The position numbers and the translations under genes were made by a program. From the NCBI GenBank assembly GCA_964512985.1, contig CAZELI010000022.1:1-39142 (forward strand): 39,142 nt of DNA, read 5' to 3'. Source of the stretch: CAYPGT01 sp964512985. Its GTDB lineage: Bacteria > Cyanobacteriota > Vampirovibrionia > LMEP-6097. Below, in pieces: positions 31,020-39,142 of the stretch. How positions within the stretch are numbered: the first letter of the stretch is position 1; every line of letters starts with the position of its first letter. The notes beneath the pieces are model-generated. The model saw only the letters and a program-made list of their open reading frames with translations. It was not told where the DNA came from and searched no databases.

Positions 31020-32633
31020 TTATAAATCTAAGTCTAATCCTAACTTTCTATCTTGCTCATCAATTAACTCATCAATCTCATCATTAGCAACAGGCTTGCT
31101 ATCAGGTTCTGCGGTAGTTATTTCTGGATTAGATTTTGGAACGATTTGCTCATCTTCTTTATTATTAGAATTGAAATTAGACTCAGGCTCCAGATCCTGC
31201 TCTATGAGTGCATTAGGATGATACAGAGTCGCCAAAAATTGACTTAATTTATCATGGTCTCTATCAAGTTTTGATACTAAATACAATTGGGGATGCATGC
31301 AAAACTTTGATTCAATTAAAGCTACTATAGATTTGAGAGAATAAAGAGTGGCTTTACCATATTTTCTTTTTTCAAAATAATGATTACTTAAATAGAAATT
31401 TAAATTTGCTGCACTTGGAAATTTGAGTATTAATGATTTGGCTTCTTTGTCTATCAATGGTTGATAATCCATTGGTGCTGTAATAAGTATTTGATCAAAT
31501 AGAATTAAAGCAATTAGATCTTTATCTTTGTCAGAAAAATGTTTTATAAAATCATAGTAAATCTGCTCTAATAATTCTTCTTTATCATTAGCAGTGTAAT
31601 TTAAATATAATTCGTCTGGGATATCATCTACTAAAACTTCATTGAGATATTCTAGATATTGCAAGCATTGTCTTTCTTTCTGGATAATATTAGGATCATC
31701 TACTTTAGTAAAGCTCTTGTAATAGGCTTGGCAAATGGTTTTATTGTGATAGATAGTATAAATAGAGGATAATAATATTATTCCAAGAATAATAGGAATA
31801 AGGATTTCGCGTTTAATTGGGAAGGGTTTTTTATTGGTAACTTTCAAGCTAGTTGGACTTATAGCCTCGCCTTGGTATTTTTTAAAGATTAATCTTATAC
31901 ATGTTCCTTCATCAGCCAGCGTGTCTATTACCAGCTCTGCATTATGGAATAGCATAATCTGATTCAAACTATTTAAACCATGTCCACTGCTTGGGCTATC
32001 CTCAACCTGGTTATTAATGGCATTTGCAAGTGACTCTGGTATAGATTTACCGTATGAACTAACTTTAATTTGCCAAGAATTACCGGTATCATTTAATTCA
32101 AGCTTAATAGGTTTCTCTGTATATTTAAGAGCGTTTTCTACTAGATTGAGAATAGCCTTGGAAAGTAGGCTAAAATTTCCATAGCTCAAAGCGTGTTCAG
32201 CATTGCTTTTGTCGATGATCTCTAGACGATTATCAGAAGAAGAGCTGAGTTGTAATAGCTCTAGTTGTAGTATATCTTTTAGATCTATAGCTTCCTTGTT
32301 ATAAAGTAATGCCAGATGATTGTCTTGAATTTGACTAGAGTCTATTTCATCAAAGATTTTTTTACTTTGGTTTAATTCTTCAAACAATGATCTAAAGTGA
32401 AAACTTGCACCCTTAGCAAAATTTTGTAGATTGTGATCCTGGCTTTGATTCTTAATTAATGCAAAGAAATTAGCAGCATCATGTAAATGAGAAATATTTA
32501 GTCCTAATAATGAACTTAGATAATTTTTGATTTGTTGAAATTTGTTTCTATAAAATTTATCAAGTATAGTTTTGTAAATAAATATAAAGATGATATTTAT
32601 CAATAAGGTTAATAAAATCAGCTTAGCGTTCAT
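31020..32633 (-). CDS. membrane protein with histidine-kinase-type ATPase domain, atypical layout
   Basis: The 537 residues begin with a membrane helix (about 4-21). A cytoplasmic region follows with SHLHDAANFF (His49/His51, possible phospho-acceptor) and a GHKL ATPase domain at about 150-252. Its N box is LNLVENALKYT (163-172) and its G2 box GHGLNSL (217-223), but the G1 box is SSYGKSIP, without the Asp of DxGxG. A second membrane helix (about 276-296) leads to a C-terminal region of about 240 residues with TPR-like helices, presumably outside, and an acidic tail. Usual kinases have the sensor before the kinase domain. The degenerate G1 suggests weak or no kinase activity. It is last in the T4SS operon, so a role in sensing secretion is possible (inference). 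Confidence 0.72.
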   Translation of the reverse strand: MNAKLILLTLLINIIFIFIYKTILDKFYRNKFQQIKNYLSSLLGLNISHLHDAANFFALIKNQSQDHNLQNFAKGASFHFRSLFEELNQSKKIFDEIDSSQIQDNHLALLYNKEAIDLKDILQLELLQLSSSSDNRLEIIDKSNAEHALSYGNFSLLSKAILNLVENALKYTEKPIKLELNDTGNSWQIKVSSYGKSIPESLANAINNQVEDSPSSGHGLNSLNQIMLFHNAELVIDTLADEGTCIRLIFKKYQGEAISPTSLKVTNKKPFPIKREILIPIILGIILLSSIYTIYHNKTICQAYYKSFTKVDDPNIIQKERQCLQYLEYLNEVLVDDIPDELYLNYTANDKEELLEQIYYDFIKHFSDKDKDLIALILFDQILITAPMDYQPLIDKEAKSLILKFPSAANLNFYLSNHYFEKRKYGKATLYSLKSIVALIESKFCMHPQLYLVSKLDRDHDKLSQFLATLYHPNALIEQDLEPESNFNSNNKEDEQIVPKSNPEITTAEPDSKPVANDEIDELIDEQDRKLGLDLDL

Positions 32634-32686
32634 ATGGTATTAAGTTTACCAACAGTCTTGTAATTTGAGGGATATGGAGTGAGTAG

Positions 32687-34042
32687 TTACCTATTACTAT
32701 GTTCTAAGGCTGTTTTTAAGCCTTGGTAAGAACTATTAATATTATCTACTATAGTTTGATAGCCACTAAATGCAGGCTGGAAGATTCCCTGACCTTGGGC
32801 CAGAATTATATTGAAAAGAGTAGGTAAATATAGAAAGCTTGCAATAGAAAGTGAAATCTCAAGGAAATATAGATTGAGGTTCGCAAACTCCTGAATAATA
32901 AATTTAATTACTAGATAGGATACTGGAATGAGAACTATTACTAATAAACTCTTAGACCATTGAATAAAAGAATTAATACTATTAGACCTAAGAGACTCAG
33001 AGACTAGGGCAAGTCCCCAAAATGGTGAAAGTATTTTTCCTATCACTATACTAAGTATTAATCCTGTAATAAAGAAATAAACAAAGAATTGAGCGAGGGT
33101 ATCAATGACACTAAGTACTAATCCAGGCATATACCCAATCTGGTTTACTAGGGTTTGCCAGCTATGAGCTAGCTCTGTGTAGTCTAATGAGTATGGTGAA
33201 TCGAACATATCAAATATAGCTGAAATAATCACGCTATTAATGCTACTGATAATTTTAACGATAAAGTCTAGTAAATCCCCTATCAAAGCTATTACTAGAG
33301 CGGCTCCTAGGCTATTGATCAATGGGTTAGTGAGACTATATTCCCAGTGAAACTCATTACGACTCAGACGTTGAAATACTATTAACATAGTAATAAGTCC
33401 AAGTAAGGCATAGGCGACGTTTTGGAAGAAGTGATAGATATCCTGAATTATTGGTTTATGGTTGATAACTTTAATAGTCTGGAGTAGGCTTGGGACTTGG
33501 GTCTTAGATAGGATATCGCCATTAGCTTCGTTGGTGAATATATTAAAAATATCCACAATGAAATCTATCACACTATTATTACTATGTTTATTGCTGGTGC
33601 CAATTAAGAAATTATTGGTGAGTCGATGTGAGCGAAAGTTAGCATTGAGCATTTCTTCTGTAACCTTTCGGCGCTGATATTCTGGATAGCCTCCAAGAGT
33701 GTCTTTTAGAGCGTATTCTACGCCGTTTTTCACTTGAAAAGTTACATCAACTAACCCCGTTCCCATGGAGAATTTATTGAACCCAAATTTAGTAACTTGC
33801 TCCATGATATCTCCACCAGGATCTAGATTGTATTGATCAAAGAAATCTTGTATCTGGGTTCTGTTTTGGCTGGCGCTATCAAGTTTCGAAATATCTTTCT
33901 TGATTTTTATAGCCTTATTTTTCTCTTCTGGATATTTAAAATCAAGAGCATCTATTATGGGATCAAGATTAATCGTAGCTGCGCTGACTTGTACCTGTGC
34001 TAATGATAGAAATAGACTTATTAATATAATGAATTGGAGCAT
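32687..34042 (-). CDS. VirB6/TrbL-like T4SS inner-membrane protein
   Basis: The 451 residues carry a signal-type N-terminus (MLQFIILISLFLSLAQVQVSA, predicted cut after VSA) and an exported polar domain to about 200. At least six hydrophobic segments follow from about 205 to 430, including the long ALVIALIGDLLDFIVKIISS and FVYFFITGLILSIVIGKIL blocks. This late polytopic layout is that of VirB6/TrbL channel subunits. Sequence identity is too low for certainty, and the call leans on neighbouring VirB4- and VirB8-like genes. The start is 10 bp after the VirB8-like stop. Confidence 0.68.
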   Translation of the reverse strand: MLQFIILISLFLSLAQVQVSAATINLDPIIDALDFKYPEEKNKAIKIKKDISKLDSASQNRTQIQDFFDQYNLDPGGDIMEQVTKFGFNKFSMGTGLVDVTFQVKNGVEYALKDTLGGYPEYQRRKVTEEMLNANFRSHRLTNNFLIGTSNKHSNNSVIDFIVDIFNIFTNEANGDILSKTQVPSLLQTIKVINHKPIIQDIYHFFQNVAYALLGLITMLIVFQRLSRNEFHWEYSLTNPLINSLGAALVIALIGDLLDFIVKIISSINSVIISAIFDMFDSPYSLDYTELAHSWQTLVNQIGYMPGLVLSVIDTLAQFFVYFFITGLILSIVIGKILSPFWGLALVSESLRSNSINSFIQWSKSLLVIVLIPVSYLVIKFIIQEFANLNLYFLEISLSIASFLYLPTLFNIILAQGQGIFQPAFSGYQTIVDNINSSYQGLKTALEHSNR

Positions 34043-34051
34043 AAACTAACC

Positions 34052-34597
34052 TCAATTAATTTGGAAAACTGGAATAGCGACGATTTGCAGAGTCTCTGTG
34101 TCTATGAGCATTTCGATAGTAAGATTTCGGCTTTGGTAATCACCATTAGGGAAACTCTCTTGTCCTAGGGAAATAGCCTTAGCTTGATTGCTGTTAATAG
34201 ATTCTATATATAAATCATTGATAGTAAATAGACTGTTTAGTTTTAGTTCTCTGCGTTTCTGTAGCTCAGGCTCTATGCTATGGAGGAATAATTCTGTATC
34301 TGTATGTGTTTTAAGGTAGTCTATCGCTTCATCTTGAGTGCTGAAGAAATTATTCAAGTATGTTTTAACTAAATTATGTAAATCCTCTTCTGTAGTTTGC
34401 TTAAGGCTTGCTTCTCGAACTTCTTCAGTTTTAGCAGTATGCTTCTTCTTCGCTTGATCCTTGCTTATATTAATACTTATAAGCTGTTGACTCAGTAATA
34501 CTATGATTGTGATTGATACGCATAGAGCTAGTTGTAACTGCTTGATTATGCCAGCTTGCTGCATCCATTGTTTGAAACTATGTTCTACTGCTTGCAT
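34052..34597 (-). CDS. VirB8-like T4SS protein
   Basis: The 181 residues have a short cytoplasmic N-terminus, one membrane helix (about 20-42, LQLALCVSITIIVLLSQQLI), and a periplasmic domain of alternating helices and strands. The domain ends with four beta segments (DLYIESINSN, QAKAISLGQESF, SRNLTIEMLID, QIVAIPVFQI). This is the NTF2-like VirB8/TraE arrangement that forms the inner-membrane platform of the T4SS. The start overlaps the ATPase gene by 13 bases. Confidence 0.7.
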   Translation of the reverse strand: MQAVEHSFKQWMQQAGIIKQLQLALCVSITIIVLLSQQLISINISKDQAKKKHTAKTEEVREASLKQTTEEDLHNLVKTYLNNFFSTQDEAIDYLKTHTDTELFLHSIEPELQKRRELKLNSLFTINDLYIESINSNQAKAISLGQESFPNGDYQSRNLTIEMLIDTETLQIVAIPVFQIN

Positions 34598-37320
34598 AAT
34601 ACCTCGACAGTTTTATAAGCAGCTTCTGCTATATTATTCTGCTGCTGCATAAATTCTGCAAATAATTTATTACGCTTATTAACAAAGTCTCTATTAGAGT
34701 TACAGAGTACTTCCTCATATGGATCGAGTGCGATTTGAATTAAACCAGAAGCTCTGGTGGTCTTAAATAATGCATTGCCAGCCTCAAATAATGCAGGAGA
34801 TTCGAGCAGGGTCTTTTCATTGACATTAAGACTGCTATAGGTTGCCATCTCTGCTCTATCTGCAGCTTCCTTTAACTGAAAGCAGAGAGTGACTGAGGCA
34901 GATGAATGAATCTCGCGTGGTAGGTCACTGGGTTTTTGTGATATATTCCATAGACCTAGATCCAGTCCCCGTCCAGCTCTTGCAAAATGACTAAGTAACT
35001 CCTTTCCGCGTTCACTATGTTTGCCTGTGAAAATTTTCCAGGCTTCATCTATTACTAAGGTAGTTTTAGACTGCTTTTCGTAGAGAACTTTTTGGGTAAT
35101 AAAGTTAGACACTAGAAATAAACTTACAGGTAAGAAATTAGAATCTCTATTAAGTTTAGAGAAAGTAAATAATATTAACCTTGATTGGCTATCCAAGTAA
35201 GCTTCATTGCCATCCATTAATTTAGAATAAATTCCATCAGCTACTCGTGAATATGGAGCAATAATTTCTAGCCACTTATGACTTAATTCGTGATCTGAAA
35301 TACTCCATAATTCATAAAGATCACTTAAACATGGGTCATATTGGTTTTGGTAGATAGCTTTAAGGCTTTGGGTTAGGAAGAGTTTCTCACTAGCACTAAT
35401 CTTTACCTGATCTTCTTTAATAATAGAGAATAAGGTTATAAGTCCTTCGATATGGTTATTAAACTGTTCTTGATTATGGTCTGCTATCAGTTTAAAGGGT
35501 GCAAAGAGAGGTCTAGGATCATTGGGGTCACCATATTTATCTATTTCAATAATTGCTCCAGAGAAATAATCTATAAAAAACTTCCATCCATCTTCGGTGT
35601 TATCAATGATATAGAAAGATTGTTGAGGATCTATCAACCTACGTTTAATAGCAAGCTTGGCTGCAACAGTCTTACCTGAACCAGAATCACCAATAAAATT
35701 AATGCCTCTATTATTGCAATAATCTCTATCGAATTCATCTAAATATACTGGTTTAGCTGTATTTAAGGCGATACCTAGAAGGGCTCCAGAATTGGTTCCT
35801 AGATTATGATCAACAAAGGGGAAACATGATTTAGCGAAGTCTAAATTAGCGAAGAGTTTTTCTTTATCAGCTAGTTTATTATAAGCAAATGGTAATGAAT
35901 AGAGCCAATTAGGAATCTGTTGTCTATCTAAACCTGCAAGCTTGGATAATTTAATAGGTTTGCGGATAATATTATCCAGGTCTTGAATAACTTGAATAGA
36001 ATTTGAAACTATACCTATATAAATAATTAAATCAAAGCTATAGGGTTTATTAATTAAATCCTCGGAGATTTGTTTGTTCTCTTGGATAATACTGAGTGTA
36101 CTCATTTTATTATTGCGCGATAATTGTTTCATTAATTCTGACTTGCTCTCTGCCTTGCGCCTGTCCTTATGAGGATCTCTAGGACTGAGTTGTATGGAAA
36201 TATATGCTTCTGAAGTGAATAAAGGAATATAGTCTAGTAACCAGAAATCTAAGTCTCCTGTCTCAGGCGGGGCTGCTAGGCGATAGGTTTTTTGGTAGCG
36301 ATCATTAAATTCGATATATTTAGCTTCATCTTTAATAATGAATGGATTATCAGTAGTGGTTGTATTTAAGATAGAATCGGTTGCTAACCAATAATCACAA
36401 AACTCCTTAAGCTCAGTGTTCATAATTCTTTCAGTATAAATTCCGATTTCAGCTAAGATTTTTACGCAGCTATTAATTTTCTGCTGAAATAATTTAAATT
36501 CTGCTTCTAGTTCTTCTGGTTTGAATTCACTGTTAAATATTTGATTTGTATAACTTTGTGGAAGCCATTTACTGAGTAGCTTGTAAGAGATCTTGCTTTT
36601 ATTAATGTTATTTTTGTGCCTAAGAATTATATAAAACTCCGGGTTGGCAATAAAATTAGTTCCGTTAGAATTAAAGATTTTTTGATGCCAAGCTTTATTG
36701 ATTAATTGAGCTTGATTAATATTATGATCCAGAATATTTATATATGACTCATTATTGCTATCTTTATAGGGCTTAACCCAAATGAAGCTTTGTATAGAAT
36801 CTTCAAAGCAATTAGAGTTCAAGAGATATGAATCCATAGCACTGATAGATTGGATTTGTGCTAAATAATTAGCCCAAGTTTCTAAGCTACGCTTTCTATC
36901 TTCGGCACTACTCTTATTCCAAGAGATACCATTATTTAGCTTAATGAAAGCTAGTAAGTCACCTTCTTTGGTAAGGGCATGATCAATATTAATTGTTTTA
37001 AGATTTTGCATGGTATATAGAGAGTCGTAACCTTCATGATTAGGGAATGCTGTGAAGAGATGATTTAGAAACGGATGCGTGATAAACGAAGTATAAAACC
37101 CTCGTACTTCGTCATCTAGAGAGGATTTGATAATGAAGGCTGTTATGATCATCCAGATGATACCGAAGAAAAGAAATAAAGGGCTATTAGGACTTAGCTT
37201 AAGATTGATACTAGAATAGATTAGGATGAGTGTTACTATCGCTATCTTAATCCAGGTAAATAAACTAAGCCCCATTAATAGCTCTTCGGATTTCTTGAAG
37301 TGTTTGTAAGTTTGGATCAT
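34585..37320 (-). CDS. VirB4/TraC-type T4SS ATPase, N-terminal VirB3-like membrane segment
   Basis: The 911-residue ATPase powers T4SS assembly and substrate transfer. Two membrane helices (about 20-40, 47-66) precede the soluble part and could represent a VirB3-like fusion. The VirB4 N-terminal domain (about 80-500) is followed by the P-loop NTPase: Walker A GDSGSGKT at 544-551, Walker B TTLVIDEAWKIF at 753-764, and the downstream GLDLGLWNISQKPSDLP block characteristic of VirB4/TraC. The length fits VirB4 (800-900). It overlaps its operon neighbours by 4 bases upstream (37317-37320) and 13 bases downstream, indicating coupled translation. Confidence 0.94.
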   Translation of the reverse strand: MIQTYKHFKKSEELLMGLSLFTWIKIAIVTLILIYSSINLKLSPNSPLFLFFGIIWMIITAFIIKSSLDDEVRGFYTSFITHPFLNHLFTAFPNHEGYDSLYTMQNLKTINIDHALTKEGDLLAFIKLNNGISWNKSSAEDRKRSLETWANYLAQIQSISAMDSYLLNSNCFEDSIQSFIWVKPYKDSNNESYINILDHNINQAQLINKAWHQKIFNSNGTNFIANPEFYIILRHKNNINKSKISYKLLSKWLPQSYTNQIFNSEFKPEELEAEFKLFQQKINSCVKILAEIGIYTERIMNTELKEFCDYWLATDSILNTTTTDNPFIIKDEAKYIEFNDRYQKTYRLAAPPETGDLDFWLLDYIPLFTSEAYISIQLSPRDPHKDRRKAESKSELMKQLSRNNKMSTLSIIQENKQISEDLINKPYSFDLIIYIGIVSNSIQVIQDLDNIIRKPIKLSKLAGLDRQQIPNWLYSLPFAYNKLADKEKLFANLDFAKSCFPFVDHNLGTNSGALLGIALNTAKPVYLDEFDRDYCNNRGINFIGDSGSGKTVAAKLAIKRRLIDPQQSFYIIDNTEDGWKFFIDYFSGAIIEIDKYGDPNDPRPLFAPFKLIADHNQEQFNNHIEGLITLFSIIKEDQVKISASEKLFLTQSLKAIYQNQYDPCLSDLYELWSISDHELSHKWLEIIAPYSRVADGIYSKLMDGNEAYLDSQSRLILFTFSKLNRDSNFLPVSLFLVSNFITQKVLYEKQSKTTLVIDEAWKIFTGKHSERGKELLSHFARAGRGLDLGLWNISQKPSDLPREIHSSASVTLCFQLKEAADRAEMATYSSLNVNEKTLLESPALFEAGNALFKTTRASGLIQIALDPYEEVLCNSNRDFVNKRNKLFAEFMQQQNNIAEAAYKTVEVLCKQ

Positions 37321-37787
37321 TTTCTCTGTATTGCAGGTAGTCCTCGAGAAAGATTATTCAGTAAATTGAATCCGCCCAGACCTACTGCTGCCATCGGTGC
37401 GGAAGTCTGCATCATGTCACCTAATTGTGTTGTCAGTCCATAGAAGCTATCTACGTATTGACCAAGGCCACTTCCTGAAAGGTGTTCAGAGTAGACGGTA
37501 TTTACTGCAAACTGCCCACCAACATCGTTGATAATGCTAAATAGTAAAGGTAGTATCTGAATTAAGAATACTCCTGCAGTAGTAGTACCTATAGAAGCAA
37601 CAATACTTGTGGTGCATTGTCGCTTAAGATTTTCTGCTCTAGTGACTCTTAATGCTTCATGTTTACCTATAATGCGATTCTCGATTAATTTATAACCCCA
37701 GATGGGGAGAGTGACAGTGGCAATGATTGCTCCTATATGGAAACAAATGCCAGCGATATTTATGCTATGTAGTAAGATCTCGTTCAT
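37317..37787 (-). CDS. T4SS-operon membrane protein, possible pilin-like subunit
   Basis: The 156 residues have two long hydrophobic segments (about 8-32, IAGICFHIGAIIATVTLPIWGYKLI; and about 64-87, IVASIGTTTAGVFLIQILPLLF). They are separated by a basic loop, and a Gly/Ala/Met-rich tail follows. The two-helix, small-residue pattern is reminiscent of VirB2/TrbC pilins, but the length and the absence of a clear signal peptidase site make that tentative. It overlaps the upstream gene by 23 bases and the ATPase by 4, so it belongs to the operon. Confidence 0.65.
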   Translation of the reverse strand: MNEILLHSINIAGICFHIGAIIATVTLPIWGYKLIENRIIGKHEALRVTRAENLKRQCTTSIVASIGTTTAGVFLIQILPLLFSIINDVGGQFAVNTVYSEHLSGSGLGQYVDSFYGLTTQLGDMMQTSAPMAAVGLGGFNLLNNLSRGLPAIQRK

Positions 37788-38343
37788 CTTTAAGTACCTC
37801 CTTTAATGCTTCGATTGCTAAGATCAGTTGTCTATCATCAGCTTGCGCTAAGTAGAATTTTCTTTGTATAAAGTAGCTTGCTAGAACCGTTATAGTGATT
37901 ATGAAAGCGAACCAAGCTACCATGAAATAAATATTAGAGCTGAGTTTTAATATATTAGGAATAGCTGCTGCGATAAGAAGAATCCCTGAGCTAAAGAATA
38001 CTGTGGTTCCACAGAGAAGGGAGTGGGGGTCGGTTCTCTTTGCTTCTTCAACTCTAGGGATATAGTTTTGAAATTCATGGAGTTGAGCTTTACTATCAAG
38101 CTTCTGAATTTTATTTTGGAAGCAATTATATACTTGATGTTCTGCTGCATGATATTGCTTGAGTAGCTTAGGTAACGGTCTTGAGAGGGATTTATATGGC
38201 GGAGAGCCTTGATATGTACCAGTCTCTACTTGTAAATCTACTTGCGAATTTAGCTTATCAATTAATTTAGGTACATATTTAGCATAGGAAGTCTTATCTC
38301 CAACCGAAAAATATATAGTGTCTATCTCACTGTATCCATCCAT
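37765..38343 (-). CDS. T4SS-operon membrane protein of unknown function
   Basis: The 192 residues start with a polar domain of about 110 residues (GYSEIDTIYFSVGDKTSYAKYVPKLIDKL). Two adjacent membrane helices follow at about 113-132 and 140-160 (TTVFFSSGILLIAAAIPNIL; FMVAWFAFIITITVLASYF), then a short cytoplasmic tail. No family is recognised. A good ribosome-binding site (AAGGAG) precedes the ATG at 38343. It is 36 bp after the small 64-residue gene. Confidence 0.68.
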   Translation of the reverse strand: MDGYSEIDTIYFSVGDKTSYAKYVPKLIDKLNSQVDLQVETGTYQGSPPYKSLSRPLPKLLKQYHAAEHQVYNCFQNKIQKLDSKAQLHEFQNYIPRVEEAKRTDPHSLLCGTTVFFSSGILLIAAAIPNILKLSSNIYFMVAWFAFIITITVLASYFIQRKFYLAQADDRQLILAIEALKEVLKDERDLTT

Positions 38344-38379
38344 ATCAGCTCCTTGAATAAATATTGAATTATATAAATA

Positions 38380-38574
38380 TTAGTCTTCTTCTAGTTCTAG
38401 ATCATCATATTGATTGGTTATTTTGTAACAATAGATAACAATAGTTCTCATCCATTGAGAATAAGCTTTTATTACTGGTTTTATGAAGACATTTAGTATA
38501 GGGGCAATAATTGGCAAACCAAATAAAAAACTTAACATCATTATCAGAGGTAAATTATCCGTTATTGTTTTCAT
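38380..38574 (-). CDS. small T4SS-operon membrane protein
   Basis: The 64 residues form one or two membrane helices (about 8-35, LPLIMMLSFLFGLPIIAPILNVFI) and an acidic tail (DDLELEED). The start codon shares a base with the upstream stop (TAATG), so translation is coupled. No family can be assigned; it may be an assembly factor or a VirB3-like small subunit. Confidence 0.6.
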   Translation of the reverse strand: MKTITDNLPLIMMLSFLFGLPIIAPILNVFIKPVIKAYSQWMRTIVIYCYKITNQYDDLELEED

Positions 38575-38861
38575 TAGTCATCCTCTTTTTGTGAGAAAAA
38601 AGCTATGGCAAGCATTATAGCACTGATAGATACTATGATTATTTGTTGATCAGAATCATAATAGGGCATATCTTCATTCATTGGAAATAATATTTGCCAT
38701 TCAGTATAGAAAGCAGCTCCTCCTCCGATTGTCATAAGATTAATAAAATAGAGAAATTGCTTTTTGTTTATTAATCTAAATTCCTTGGGGGTTTTATTAC
38801 GACCTTTCATGCCTTTAGTTTTAGCATTATCAATTCGGAAATGAAAGGGGTCAAAAGTCAC
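38574..38861 (-). CDS. small two-helix membrane protein opening the T4SS operon
   Basis: The 95 residues have a basic N-terminus (about 1-30, KGMKGRNKTPKEF). A hydrophobic stretch lies at about 33-50 (KQFLYFINLMTIGGGAAFY) and a second at about 73-90 (IIIVSISAIMLAIAFF). The size and hairpin topology are like VirB3/TraL, but the order of genes and weak similarity leave this open. The predicted start is GTG at 38861; a downstream methionine is possible. It is the first gene of the minus-strand operon visible here. Confidence 0.58.
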   Translation of the reverse strand: MTFDPFHFRIDNAKTKGMKGRNKTPKEFRLINKKQFLYFINLMTIGGGAAFYTEWQILFPMNEDMPYYDSDQQIIIVSISAIMLAIAFFSQKEDD

Positions 38862-39025
38862 CTGGAGATTTATTTTGGAATCCTTTGTTAGTAAGGGTTC
38901 TAGGGGTTTTATGAATATTTGCTGTCGAATATTTTTAGCTCAAGGGGGTCATTTAACCCCTGGAGGTTAAGAGTCTAATTCACCTTCTTGTATTGAAAGT
39001 AATTTGTGTAAACCGATACCCGTTG

Positions 39026-39105
39026 CCGTCATCGCGAGGAGCGCGTAGCGCGACGTGGCGATCCACTCTACTGCGAGTATGATTAAGGCTTAGGAGTGGA
39101 TTTGT
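39026..39105. repeat. partial palindromic element, CCGTCATCGCGAG type
   Basis: CCGTCATCGCGAG (39026-39038) and the following CGACGTGGCGATCC match the left half of the element at 23713-23806. The right end CTCGCGATGACGG is absent; instead ATCCACTC pairs with a nearby GAGTGGAT near 39095-39102. This is a degenerate or half copy in the gene-free stretch (38862-39142) upstream of the T4SS operon, where I see no gene and no convincing promoter. Confidence 0.7.
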
Positions 39106-39142
39106 ATGATTAGAAATAGATATTAAATAGTATTAATTGTTT

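Overview
The window reads as chromosome from a low-GC, diderm (Gram-negative-type) bacterium that uses the standard stop codons. Reliable anchors are argG, leuA, cmk, an NAD-type malic enzyme, secE-nusG, an FlhB/SctU export-apparatus protein, envelope glycan genes and a type IV secretion (T4SS) cluster built around a VirB4-type ATPase. There is no rRNA or photosynthesis gene. Lineage cannot be fixed by eye. My best guess is a non-photosynthetic relative of Cyanobacteria (Melainabacteria/Vampirovibrionia), at roughly 40% confidence. This rests on the mix of AT-rich core genes, FlhB, T4SS and numerous orphan proteins, and it is inference.

Layout. (1) 1-380: gene-free, with GC-rich hairpins and a good sigma70 promoter. 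(2) 381-4467, plus strand: an orphan Gly/His-rich membrane protein, a GNAT acetyltransferase, a RelE/ParE-type toxin-antitoxin pair, argG, and a HEPN/MNT toxin-antitoxin pair whose HEPN gene carries an in-frame TGA. (3) 4517-4666: a broken copy of the 5' half of tRNA-Trp followed by the intact tRNA-Trp(CCA). (4) About 4661-15850: an accessory island that starts inside the 3' end of tRNA-Trp. A large serine recombinase sits at its left edge. A 77-bp perfect copy of that edge lies in inverted orientation at 15574-15650, next to a recombinase 3' remnant and a nested 41-bp perfect inverted repeat. The cargo is an HtrA/trypsin-like protease translationally coupled to a CheR-like methyltransferase, a GNAT, three orphan proteins (one with an internal duplication, one with a faint ADP-ribosyltransferase-like start), another orphan at the left, a sigma-factor-like protein, and a small membrane protein split by a frameshift at an A7 tract.

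(5) 15849-18267: a Fic AMP-transferase with a winged-helix tail and operator-like half-sites upstream, a PP2C phosphatase remnant and an orphan protein. (6) 18434-22436, plus strand: secE, nusG, a small membrane protein, a GT4 glycosyltransferase and malic enzyme. (7) 22452-23806: flhB between two palindromic intergenic elements, one of which supplies the last codons of the next gene. (8) 23759-28740: envelope glycan block with a Wzx-like flippase, a secreted metallophosphatase, a GT2 glycosyltransferase and, divergently, a sulfatase-superfamily protein with an operator-like palindrome between them. (9) 28760-30997: leuA and cmk. (10) 31020-38861, minus strand: a T4SS operon (two small membrane proteins, two further membrane proteins, a VirB4-type ATPase, VirB8-like and VirB6/TrbL-like proteins) ending with a membrane protein that carries a histidine-kinase-type ATPase domain.

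Putative working relationships (inference): the T4SS could deliver proteins of the Fic, protease or methyltransferase kind, several of which begin with a similar Thr/Asn/Pro-rich disordered stretch. The sigma-like protein, with 20-bp-period direct repeats over its own promoter, is a plausible regulator of the island.
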